Below, piece after piece: positions 25,609 to 34,580 of a stretch of 64,000 bases of DNA. The notes below the pieces were generated by a model, which saw only the letters and a list, made by a program, of their open reading frames with translations, was not told where the DNA came from and made no database searches. Both the position numbers and the translations under genes were made by a program. The number at the start of each line of letters is the position of its first letter. Position 1 is the stretch's first letter. The stretch comes from an uncultured Verrucomicrobiota bacterium (GTDB lineage Bacteria; Verrucomicrobiota; Verrucomicrobiia; Limisphaerales; UBA9464), in the NCBI GenBank assembly GCA_903922605.1, contig CAIXUG010000052.1:62001-126000 (forward strand), in the 5' to 3' direction.

Positions 25609-28329
25609 CTAGTCTTTCAGACGATAAAACCGCACGGCTGAATCGGGGCAGAAGTAGGGGCTGCCAATGGCACCCGGTGCCGGCTGCCACGCGCCGCCGT
25701 CCTTCAGGTCGGTGGACGTCTCCAGGGTGTAGCCGTCGCTATTCCAATACAGGGTCGTGCCCCCGCCCGGCTCCATCAGGAGATTGAGGTGGGGTTGCAG
25801 CGTGGGCGGGACCAGCAGTGTGAGCGACGATCCCAAAGTGAGGTCGGGGCTATCGGCCGAATAATTGTGAACCTCCACGGCCAGCAGGTTGCGTCCCGTC
25901 AGCAGGTTGGTGAGCCCCTCGCCAGCGAGGGAGAAGATGATCGGACAAGTGGCGTCGCCATCGCAGTTGAAGCCGGTCGCCAGCGTCGCGTGACGGATGG
26001 TTTCGGGCGCTGCCGGCAGGTTGTTGCGGTAGATTTCGGAACCGTTCAGATAGAAAACAGCACCGTCATCAATGTAGTTGGTAAACAGGAGCCGCACGTC
26101 GGGCCGGTCGCCTGTGAAGTCAAACCAGGTCCGGAAATAGTAGGTGGGAAAAGGCAGGCCGGTGGCCGGGTTGACCGGCAGTTGTGAGCCTATGGGCTGC
26201 AGGTCCGGATTGGGCGCGCCTGACCGGGCATCGGCCCAAAGCAGGCCTTGCCCCACCGGCCAGGCTGCATCTGCAAACCCGGGGGTCGGCCAGGGAGTGC
26301 CATCCAGGTCGTTGGTCGAGTAACGCCAGGTGTTCGTGAGCGAAACCAGCTCACTTGCGACCGGCTGGGGCAGGGGTGGAACGGTGAATTCTCCGACGCG
26401 GGTTGCCACCCGGCCTCCGTTGCCGGAACGGATCCGGTATTGCACCAGGGCGCCCGGTCCGGGCACGGCCAGCGTGGCGACGTGGCGAAACGTGGGCGTC
26501 CCCACCGGCACGGAGCTCTGGCCGTATTGCAGCCCTTCGCCGTAATCGACGGCGGTCGGGCAGGGCGCCGTCGTTGTCCACAGCAGGTTCACCGTCGTCG
26601 CGCCGGGAGTGGCGTCCACTTGTACACCGCCGGCCACCGGATCAGGCGTCTGCGCGAGCGGCGTCACGCGGATGACATCCGCCGCCAGCGTGTTGGTCTG
26701 GCCGGGAGCGGAGGTCCCCAGGAGGACGACCCGGTTCGTCTGGGCGGGGTCCAGCCACGCCTCTCCCAGCCGGACCCAGCCGGTGGGCGTGCCCTGCGGA
26801 AAGGACCGGCTCAGCACGTTGCTGGAGCCCGCCCAAATCTGCCAGACCGCCGGGGCGGCGTCCGTCCGGCGCGGGAGCTGGGCCAGCACGGCGTAGCTCC
26901 GTGCTTCGGTCACCGGCAGCAGCCATTGGGCGGTGGCCGTTTCGCTCGGGGCGGGGTGTGACTCCCGGGCATCCACCCCCCAGGCCGCCGAAGCGGTGTT
27001 CGTCCAAGTGCCGGACGGTTCGAAATACCCGGGTGAGAGATTGTCCAGATACAGGTCGTCAGGGACCCAGCGCACGATTTTGATCGCCAGGTTCCCTGCC
27101 GGATCGGTGACCGCGACGCCCGCCTTGGCGAGGCTGGCGGGCGGCAGGGGCAGTAGGGCGGTCCATCGGTTGGAGCCGGCCGGCACACAGATCGCGATGC
27201 CGTAATTCTCGGAGACGTCCTTAAATCCCACGAAGGGCGCTTCCTGGTAGATGGGGCCGGAGGTGGTGATTTCCAAGGTGCCCAGCCCTCCGGTCTCCGT
27301 CGGCTTCACCGTCAGCGTGGGCGGCTGTTGGCCGGTCAGCCCGCGCCAGCGCTGCATCGCCTCGACCGCGCTGCAATACCGGAACTTCACGTCCGGATAC
27401 TTGGCGGCGGCGGCATGGATGAGCGTGTCCATGCGTTCCATGTCCGACACGAAGAAGCTTTCCGGCAAATGCGCCCAGAATGAAACCACCTCGTCGGTCC
27501 CGTCCGCCGCCTGGGCGAAAATGTCATCCACGAGCGGCTGTGTGACGCTGATGGTCTTCACCGACCGGACGTTCCACGCCGATTCCGCGCCCGGCAGCTG
27601 GTAGTTGGTCGTGGCGGGGTGGAAGGGCACGAAGTTGGTCGGCGCCTGCGACCAGTCGAGCACGTTGAAGAAGGGCTGCACCGTCTGCCCGCTCTTCAGC
27701 GGGGAGTCATCATCCATGTTGTAGGGCCACAGGCGGTCGATATAGGTCTGCCATTCGTTGTCCATGTAGTGCCAGCCGCTGCGGAAGGTCACGGTGAACG
27801 TCTCCTCCTCGATCAGCGACTCGGCCAGCGCCCGGTCAAAATCGCCGCGGCACTCGCGGAACGTCTTCGCCTGGTTCCAATAGTGGGTCCCATCCCCGGA
27901 GTAGTCGCTCCACAGGAACGTGTGGTAGTGCAGTGTCAGCTCGTCCCCGAAGTCCCGGAGGGCCGCCCCGTGATAGTGGCGCATCAGGTAGAGGGGGAGC
28001 AGGTTCGGCACGGGGGCGTCGAGGTTGTCGCTTTGTCCGTACACGCTGCCGACGAGCATCCACCAGGTCAGTTTGAGCGGATTGCCGTAGGAGTCGGCGA
28101 ACTTCGCCCGCCAGGCGGGATCCATGACCTGGTAGGCGTGATTGGTCGGGTCGGTGTAAAGGTCAGTGGAGAAATGGTTCGTGTGGACGTAGATGTTGAT
28201 GCCGCCTGGGAAGTTCCAGAGCGCCGTATCGGAGCCGAGCACAAAGGAGATCGTGCCGGCCGAGAACGCCCGTAACTGGGCGAACAGGGCCAAGGCCAGC
28301 AGCCTTATCCACAGGTGCTTCAGCTTCAT
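25609..28329 (-). CDS. Secreted polysaccharide-deacetylase-like multidomain protein
   Basis: 906 residues with a signal peptide (WIRLLALALFAQLRAFSA). The N-terminal 330 residues resemble a glycoside hydrolase/deacetylase barrel: HTNHF, ELTLHYHTFLWSDYSGD, VSFWAHLPESF and DVKFRYCSAVEAM, with His/Asp-rich loops that may bind metal. A golvesin/Xly-like carbohydrate-binding segment follows (about 440-570, SPGYFEPSGTW to AADVIRV). Next come a fibronectin-like segment and a galactose-binding-like domain (DDGAVFYLNGSEIYRNNLP). The C-terminal module reads YTLETSTDLKDGGAWQP ending VRFYRLKD. It is likely an exported carbohydrate-active protein. The deacetylase link is moderate; the secreted multidomain layout is secure. 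Confidence 0.75.
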   Translation of the reverse strand: MKLKHLWIRLLALALFAQLRAFSAGTISFVLGSDTALWNFPGGINIYVHTNHFSTDLYTDPTNHAYQVMDPAWRAKFADSYGNPLKLTWWMLVGSVYGQSDNLDAPVPNLLPLYLMRHYHGAALRDFGDELTLHYHTFLWSDYSGDGTHYWNQAKTFRECRGDFDRALAESLIEEETFTVTFRSGWHYMDNEWQTYIDRLWPYNMDDDSPLKSGQTVQPFFNVLDWSQAPTNFVPFHPATTNYQLPGAESAWNVRSVKTISVTQPLVDDIFAQAADGTDEVVSFWAHLPESFFVSDMERMDTLIHAAAAKYPDVKFRYCSAVEAMQRWRGLTGQQPPTLTVKPTETGGLGTLEITTSGPIYQEAPFVGFKDVSENYGIAICVPAGSNRWTALLPLPPASLAKAGVAVTDPAGNLAIKIVRWVPDDLYLDNLSPGYFEPSGTWTNTASAAWGVDARESHPAPSETATAQWLLPVTEARSYAVLAQLPRRTDAAPAVWQIWAGSSNVLSRSFPQGTPTGWVRLGEAWLDPAQTNRVVLLGTSAPGQTNTLAADVIRVTPLAQTPDPVAGGVQVDATPGATTVNLLWTTTAPCPTAVDYGEGLQYGQSSVPVGTPTFRHVATLAVPGPGALVQYRIRSGNGGRVATRVGEFTVPPLPQPVASELVSLTNTWRYSTNDLDGTPWPTPGFADAAWPVGQGLLWADARSGAPNPDLQPIGSQLPVNPATGLPFPTYYFRTWFDFTGDRPDVRLLFTNYIDDGAVFYLNGSEIYRNNLPAAPETIRHATLATGFNCDGDATCPIIFSLAGEGLTNLLTGRNLLAVEVHNYSADSPDLTLGSSLTLLVPPTLQPHLNLLMEPGGGTTLYWNSDGYTLETSTDLKDGGAWQPAPGAIGSPYFCPDSAVRFYRLKD

Positions 28330-28447
28330 ATTTCCGAACCGCCTTCAGGCCGCCGACCGCGCGGGTGGGGACTCCGTGCTTCCTCGTCTCAGAGTGACGG
28401 CAGAACCTGGTAGAATGCACTCAGTCTAGCAAACCGGCGGGCCAATT

Positions 28448-28489
28448 ACGAGTTGCGAGTTGCGAATTGCGAGTGACGAGTGACTCGGC
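28448..28489. repeat. Heptamer array (GCGAGTT type, 6 units)
   Basis: Exact period 7: ACGAGTT, GCGAGTT, GCGAATT, GCGAGTG, ACGAGTG, ACTCGGC. It lies in the 207-bp spacer between two minus-strand genes. Confidence 0.9.
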
Positions 28490-28506
28490 CGGCATAGGGC
28501 TGACTA

Positions 28507-28534
28507 GGGACCCAGGACCCGAAACCCGGGACCC
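28507..28534. repeat. Heptamer array (GGGACCC type, 4 units)
   Basis: GGGACCC, AGGACCC, GAAACCC, GGGACCC at period 7, ending two bases from the stop codon of the permease gene. Confidence 0.85.
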
Positions 28535-28536
28535 TG

Positions 28537-31212
28537 TCATTCAAACCGCAGCGCCACCATCGGATCAACCCGCGTTGCGCGACGGGCCGGGACATAGCAC
28601 GCCAGCAAGGCCACAGCGCCAAGCGTCAACGTCACCGTCGCAAAGGTGAGTGGATCGGTGGGCGCGACCTGGAAGAGCACGCTGGCCAGAACCCGCGTCA
28701 AAGCGAAGGAAGCCAGCAGCCCGATGACGACGCCCGCGAGGATCAACCGCATCCCCTGTCCGACCACCAGCCGGAGCACGTCGAACCGTCGGGCCCCCAG
28801 CGCCATGCGGATGCCGATCTCCCGCTGCCGCTGGGCGACGGTGAAACTCAGCAAGCCATAAAGCCCGATGATGGCCAGGACGAAGGCGAGAGCGGCGAAG
28901 CCCCCGATCAGCCCAAGATTGAGCCGTTCCGGGGCCACGCTGTTGTTCCGGACCTCATCCATGGTCTGCATTCCGAAAATCGGCATCGCCGGATCAAGCT
29001 GGTACACCTGCTGCCTCAGGGTGCTGAGCATGGCGACGGGGTCGGTGGCAGTTTTCACCACCACCGTGTTCTGGAGGGTTTGCTGATAGATGGGAAAATA
29101 CGCCTGCACCAGTCCGCCCTGATCCTTCAGGCGGTTCTCTTTCACGCGTCCGACGATCCCCACAATGGTTATGACGGGCTGTTTCTCGCGTTCCCCCCAA
29201 GGAATCCGGATGCGCTGGCCGATGGGGTTCTGGTTGGGCCAATGGCGCTTGGCGAACTCCTCATCGATGATCACCGAGTTGAGCCCGGCTCCCCAGTCGT
29301 TGCCGGCGGTGCCACGCAGGTGTTCCCGGTTTTCCTGTTCCGTAAAATCACGTCCCTGCCGCAGCGGAATGCCCATGGTCCGGAAGTAATCGGGTGTGAT
29401 CAGATGAACCTGCAACGATGGTTGCAGCTGCGGCGGTGGCTCGGGTTGGCCTTCAATCACGAAGCGCATGTCCCAGCCCCCTTCATGCAGGGGCGTGGTC
29501 TGGGAGGCGACGCTGGCGGCCTGTACCCCCGGCAGTGCGCGCAACTTTTCGAGCAGCGCATGGTAGAAAAGAATCTGCTGCTCCGGCGTCTGATATTTGT
29601 CGGGGGGCGCATTGAAGCGGAAGGTCAGCACATGGTCGGCCGCAAAGCCGGCATCGACCTTCAACAGCCGCTGAAAGCTGAGGAGCAGCAGGCCGGCCCC
29701 GACCAGCAGCACGAACGTCAGCGCGACTTCCGCGATGACCAGCCCCTGCCGCAGTCCCGCCCGGCCGGAGGTCGCACCGCGTCCTCCTTCTTTCAGGGTG
29801 CCGTGCAGATTGGGACGGCTCGCAAGCCATGCCGGAGCCAGGCCGAAGATCACATCTGTGAACACCGCCACCAGCCCCGAGAATAGCAGCACGCGCGGGT
29901 CCAGGCTGATCTCGGCTGCCCGCGGCAGACTGTCGCCCGCCAGCGCCACCACAACCCGGAGCAGGCCCTTGGCGAAGAGCAGACCCAACGCCGCGCCTAT
30001 CAGTGAAAGGAGGCCGCTTTCCGTGAGCAACTGTCGCGTGATCCGCCAGCGTCCCGCTCCCAGCGCCGCGCGCAGGGCCATTTCCTTCTCGCGGGCCGCC
30101 GCTCGTGCGAGCAACAGGTTCGCGACGTTGGCGCAGGCGATTACCAGCACAAAGCTGACCGCCCCGAGCAGAATCCACAGCGCGCGCCGGACGTTGCCCA
30201 CTTTCTGGTCCAACAGCCGGTCGATCTGCACACCACGGGTTTTGTTGGACTCCGGGTATTGCTGTTCCAGGCGCACAGCGATGACGTCCAGGTTGGCCCG
30301 CGCCTGTTCCAGTGTGACTCCCGGTTTGAGCCGAGCCAATCCGAGCAATCCCGGATGATCGTCGCGGTTCTGCCAGCCGGGCGCGATCGGACCCACCGGC
30401 AGCCAGAGGTCAGCCTTGTAGGGGAAATCAAATCCCACGGGCATGACTCCCAGGATGGTGTAGGACTTCCCGTTGAGGGTGATCGTCTGGTTGGCGATTC
30501 CCGGCTGGCCGCCAAACTGGCTCTGCCACAGCGCGTGGCTGATCACGGCCACCGGCGGCGCTCCCGGTTTGTCTTCGTCTTCACCGAACACCCTCCCGAT
30601 TTCCGGCTGGGTGCGCAGGGCCGCAAACACGTCCGCCGACATCATCACTCCCGCCAGCCGGAGCGTCTCGCCGGCGCCGGTGAAGGTGAAACTGTTCCCA
30701 ATATAGGTGCCAAACTTCTCGAACACCGTTTGTTGATTCTTCCAATCGGTGAAATTCGGGTAAGCCAGAGATCCACCTGACCAATCAGGTCCGCGCTCGC
30801 TCAACACGACTAGCCGGCCCGAATCGGGGTAGGAGAGCGGACGCAGCAGCACCGCATCCACCACGCTGAAAATAGCCGTATTCGCGCCACTGCCCAGTGC
30901 CAGTGTGAGCACCGCCACGGCTGCGAAGCCCGGATTCTTGCGCAGCTGCCGCGCGCCGAAGCGGATGTCCTGGAAGAAGGTTTCCAACAGAGGCACCCCA
31001 AGCTGGTCCTTATAGGATTCCTTCGTGGCTTCGATCCCGCCGAGCTGGATCAACGCCTGGCGGCGTGCTTCCTCAGGCATCATGCCCGCGGCCAGATTGT
31101 CCTCGATGCTCATCTGGAGGTGGCTTTCGAGCTCATCGTCGAGCTCGTGGTGCTTGTGCTGCCGGTTAAACAGGCCGCCCAACCGCATCATCCATCCGCG
31201 AAGTTTTCTCAT
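28537..31212 (-). CDS. ADOP-type (MacB-like/FtsX) ABC permease
   Basis: The start was set at ATG 31210-31212, overlapping the padR stop (ATGA), which gives 891 residues. The N-terminal soluble segment (ELDDELESHLQMSIEDNLAAGMMPEEARRQAL) is the prefix domain of acidobacterial duplicated orphan permeases. Two FtsX/MacB-PCD halves follow: a membrane helix near 95 (FAAVAVLTLALGSGANTAIFSVVDAVLLRP), a periplasmic domain, three helices with an AAREKEMALRAALGAGRWRI coupling segment, then a second half with QRQREIGIRMALGARRFDVLRL. The family usually works without an adjacent ATPase gene; none is present here. It is almost always linked to padR, as here. The exported substrate is unknown. Confidence 0.92.
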   Translation of the reverse strand: MRKLRGWMMRLGGLFNRQHKHHELDDELESHLQMSIEDNLAAGMMPEEARRQALIQLGGIEATKESYKDQLGVPLLETFFQDIRFGARQLRKNPGFAAVAVLTLALGSGANTAIFSVVDAVLLRPLSYPDSGRLVVLSERGPDWSGGSLAYPNFTDWKNQQTVFEKFGTYIGNSFTFTGAGETLRLAGVMMSADVFAALRTQPEIGRVFGEDEDKPGAPPVAVISHALWQSQFGGQPGIANQTITLNGKSYTILGVMPVGFDFPYKADLWLPVGPIAPGWQNRDDHPGLLGLARLKPGVTLEQARANLDVIAVRLEQQYPESNKTRGVQIDRLLDQKVGNVRRALWILLGAVSFVLVIACANVANLLLARAAAREKEMALRAALGAGRWRITRQLLTESGLLSLIGAALGLLFAKGLLRVVVALAGDSLPRAAEISLDPRVLLFSGLVAVFTDVIFGLAPAWLASRPNLHGTLKEGGRGATSGRAGLRQGLVIAEVALTFVLLVGAGLLLLSFQRLLKVDAGFAADHVLTFRFNAPPDKYQTPEQQILFYHALLEKLRALPGVQAASVASQTTPLHEGGWDMRFVIEGQPEPPPQLQPSLQVHLITPDYFRTMGIPLRQGRDFTEQENREHLRGTAGNDWGAGLNSVIIDEEFAKRHWPNQNPIGQRIRIPWGEREKQPVITIVGIVGRVKENRLKDQGGLVQAYFPIYQQTLQNTVVVKTATDPVAMLSTLRQQVYQLDPAMPIFGMQTMDEVRNNSVAPERLNLGLIGGFAALAFVLAIIGLYGLLSFTVAQRQREIGIRMALGARRFDVLRLVVGQGMRLILAGVVIGLLASFALTRVLASVLFQVAPTDPLTFATVTLTLGAVALLACYVPARRATRVDPMVALRFE

Positions 31213-31553
31213 GCCAGGCCCTCCTGGGGGTTCAGGAAGCAGGCCACGATGGCCGTCATCTGTTCCCATGCCTGGGTTTCCTTCTGGATCTGTTTTCGGC
31301 CCGCGCGGGTGAGCTGGTAAAACTTCGCCTTCCGATTGCTTTCCGAGAGGCCCCATTCCGAAGTGATGTAGCCCTCCTGCTCCAGCTTGAGCAGCGCCGG
31401 GTAGAGCGTGCCGTAATTGACCGACAGCAGGTCGGCGCTGGTGCGCTCAATCTGCCGGGCGATCCCGTAGCCGTGCAACGAACCGGTACGTTCGAGCGTC
31501 TTCAAGGCCATCAGCGCCAGCGTGCCCTGCCAAACCTCAGGCTTGCCATTCAT
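31209..31553 (-). CDS. PadR-family transcriptional regulator
   Basis: 114 residues with the winged-helix PadR pattern: QGTLALMALKTLERTGSLHGYGIARQIE (helices 1-2), VNYGTLYPALLKLEQEGYITSEW (recognition helix and turn), and the wing SNRKAKFYQLTRAGRKQIQKE. The C-terminal helix is short, as in the subclass linked to ADOP permeases. The stop codon overlaps the permease start by four bases (ATGA), so the pair is translationally coupled and the regulator probably represses its own operon. The inducer is unknown. Confidence 0.94.
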   Translation of the reverse strand: MNGKPEVWQGTLALMALKTLERTGSLHGYGIARQIERTSADLLSVNYGTLYPALLKLEQEGYITSEWGLSESNRKAKFYQLTRAGRKQIQKETQAWEQMTAIVACFLNPQEGLA

Positions 31554-31763
31554 GGAGCGAGACTGAGGTATCTCATATTGGAAAGCAATAGGAACAATCG
31601 GACCCTCTCTGCTTTGCTCCGCCGTCTCGGGAGGCGTGTCGGAATGGGGCGCGCTGGCGGGTGGCGGGACGGTGCCATGGGCCTGCCGGATGATTGCGCT
31701 CGACTTTGCGACCCGTCCCGCCAGCGTCCTAATACCGCCCTGACATTGCCATACGTCTTGCCA

Positions 31764-34441
31764 ATGAAGATCCCGTTTCTCCTCGGGCTAGCCACGAGCC
31801 TCGCCCATTTGCTGTCGGCGGCCACCTTTACTGTCACCACCACGTCCGACAACGGTGCCGGCTCGCTGCGCCAGGCGATTCTCGATGCCAACGCGAGTGT
31901 CGGCGAACGGGATACCATCGTGTTCAATGTTCCGGGCGAAGGGGTGTCGGGGGTTCAGGTCATCCGGGCGGTTGACCTGCCTGCCATCACCGATCCGGTG
32001 ATTCTCGATGGCACGACGCAGCCCGGCTATGCGGGCGTGCCGCTGATCCTTCTGAACGGGGAAGGGCAGCTGGCGACGGACTCGGGCGGACTGACGATCA
32101 TGGGTGGCAATTCGGTCGTGCGCGGCCTGGCCTTCGGCTTCATGGGCCAGTGCTGCGACGCAGGCCAGCGACCCGCTCTGCTGCTGACTGGCGGTGGGAC
32201 CAACCAGGTGGAGGCCTGTTACATCGGTTTGGATCCCCTCCGGCCGGCATCGCTGGGGAACGTCTCGGCGGGACTGGTCATCAGCAACTCCGCCGGGAAC
32301 GTCATCGGTGGGGCGGAGGCGGCCGCGGGCAACGTGATCTCCGGCAACCGGGGGGCCGGCCTGCAGGTCGTGGGCCCGTTGGCGGTGGGCAACCGCATCC
32401 AGGGCAATTTCATCGGCACCGATGCCACGGGCACCAATGCCGTGGGCAACGGCCAGGGTGGCGTGGAGATTTACGGGGCGGCCCACACCCTGATCGGCGG
32501 TCCCGACCGGGGCATGGGCAATGTGATTTCCGCCAACGGCGGTCAGGGCATCCTGCTCGCCGGCCAGCTGGGGCAACCAGCCTCCGACACGGTCATCTTC
32601 GGCAACCTGCTGGGACTGCCCCTGTTTGCCCCCACTGTGGTCGTGGATTATCCCGCATCCGACGATCACAAGCGGTCGCCGAGCTCGCCCGGCGCTCCGA
32701 ATGAGGGCACGGCCGACTGCCTGGAACATTTTCTGGTCTGGTATCTGGCACGAACCGGGCCGGTGGTTTCGGACGATTTCCAAAACCGGCAGGGCGCCGT
32801 GCTCAATTCGCTGGCCGACCGCACCACCGTGGGGGGTGCGGCCGTACCGCTGGTGTATCCTTTGGCAAACCTCATGGGCTTCGGTCCGGGCAAACCGGCC
32901 GTGGTCGCCACCACGGGAAGCGGCCTGGTCCTCGGTGGCAATGGCTACCTCAATCTCCATGGGGACAGCACGGCTGATGTGGCCTTCGCCCCCGGGGTGA
33001 ACGGGGGCATGCCGGTGTCGCCGGTGGTCACGAAAGCGGCTTCCCGGGGCGACACGCTGCTGGTGGAGGGCGTGGCCTCGGCTCCGGCCCAGGCCGCCGT
33101 GGTGGTCGAAGTCCGGCGGAATTTCGACGTTCTGTCGGGCGGAGGCGGACATGCCGCTTTCAGTTTTCCGGTGGCGTCCCTTTCCGGAACGGCCGGTGAG
33201 GACGGCAAATTTGCCTTTGCCGTGGAGACCGACGCTTGGGAGTCGCTGGTTCCCCGCACCGGGGGCACTGTGCTCGCCACCGCCACGCAGGGCGGAGCGA
33301 TGACCTCGCCGGATTCGGGGCCGTTGGCGATGACCATCCTGCCGGATATTCGTCCGGATTCGTTCGGGTTGGATTACCGCCAGGCGGACGCCTTCTCGGG
33401 AGGGTGGAGCACCCCGGTCTACCGGCACGTTACGTCCAGGCGACGGCGACGGCCCGGTTGCGGCCGGTGCGGCTCAATTCGTCGTTGCCGGGGCCGCTGT
33501 CGCTGACCAGCCCCGATTTGGTGGCTGCGTTTCCCGCTCCGGCGACGGTGCCCATGGTACAGGATGTCAGCGTACGGATTCCCCAACCGTCGGACCTCGC
33601 CGGCAACCGGTTTCAATTCGGGTTTGCGGATCTGTTGGCTCCTGACGGCGGAGGAGCGTTTTTTTGGGCAACTTCGCGGGTTCTGGTTTGCCCGCCGCCA
33701 TTGCCCGCCCAGGCGCCCGCATTGGGAAGTTTCACACGCACCGGAGACGGGCTTCAGCTCATGTGGGCGGGTTATTCCCATCTCCAGGTTTCGACCAACC
33801 CGGCCGGCCCATGGGCCACCCTTCCTGGCGCGATTTCCCCCTACGCCCCCCCGGCTGCCGAGGAGGGCGGATTCTTTCGGCTGGCGGACCGTGTGCCCAT
33901 GGGGTTGGTCTTTGGGGAGATTGCAGGCGAGGGACTGTCATTCGGCACGGTAGTCCAAGTGGGGGCGGGCGGTCCGGTGGCGGCCACCTATTTCGGCTCG
34001 TTCTCGCTCTATGAGGTGCCGGCGGGCGAATTCGACCTGCTGATCCATGCGCGGATGACTGTGACCAATATGCCCGCCGGTAGCCGGGAAGATCACATTG
34101 TGGCGGTGGGGTGGCCGATGGCGGTTACGCCCGGAAACGCTGCCCAGGTGGTGATCAACCAGGTGGAGTTCAGCCAACCGCCCGGTCAGACCCCCTGCCA
34201 ATGCACCCCCTGGTGCGGCCTGCTGGGCGGCACGGTGGAGGGGGTACCACAGGTGGCCGCCTTCGGCGGCAAGAATGGCACCTGCGACGAAGTGGCGGAG
34301 GTCACCATCACAACGCCCGATGGAACGCGGATCAGCAATCCGAAGCAGCGCGTGAGCTTCCGGCCGGCGCCCAATGGCACTTATTCGGTGACCTCGACCG
34401 TCTGCGGGGTGACCAGGACGTGCTCAATCACGCTGCCGTAA
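31764..34441 (+). CDS. Secreted right-handed beta-helix protein, interrupted by a frameshift
   Basis: The start at ATG 31764 gives a signal peptide (IPFLLGLATSLAHLLSA) and a CSLREA-like opening (ATFTVTTTSDNGAGSLRQAILDAN). Parallel beta-helix rungs follow (NVISGNRGAGLQVVGPLAVG; GNFIGTDATGTNAVGNGQGG; NVISANGGQGILLAG). The frame leaves the homologous sequence near 33420 and soon meets a stop at 33504-33506. Coding quality resumes at RYVQATATARLRPVRL in another frame and runs to the stop at 34439-34441, so one base seems to be missing near 33415-33435. The second part holds the shared C-terminal-type module (LQVSTNPAGPWATLPG, GGFFRLAD) and a Cys-rich tail (PCQCTPWCGLL). It may be a pseudogene or an assembly error. 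Confidence 0.75.
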
Positions 34442-34523
34442 AGCGAGTGACTGGGGCCAGGAGTCAGGATTCACCGATTGGATCCGGAGCACAAAGAACC
34501 GGGCTCCGTTGGAACCGGGAATC

Positions 34524-34551
34524 ATATTTCGAAATTCGAAATTCAAAACTC
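34524..34551. repeat. Heptamer array (GAAATTC type, ~4 units)
   Basis: ATATTTC, GAAATTC, GAAATTC, AAAACTC at period 7, in the 139-bp spacer before the DUF6797 protein gene. Confidence 0.65.
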
Positions 34552-34580
34552 CGTGCCAAGCCTGTCACGCTCCGCCCAAC

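Noticed and set aside
31788-33428. 546-residue minus-strand frame over the beta-helix gene
   Set aside because: Antisense shadow; the plus strand has a signal peptide and clear repeats.
33415-33435. Programmed frameshift in the beta-helix gene
   Set aside because: No slippery heptamer or downstream pseudoknot pattern; a plain indel explains it better.
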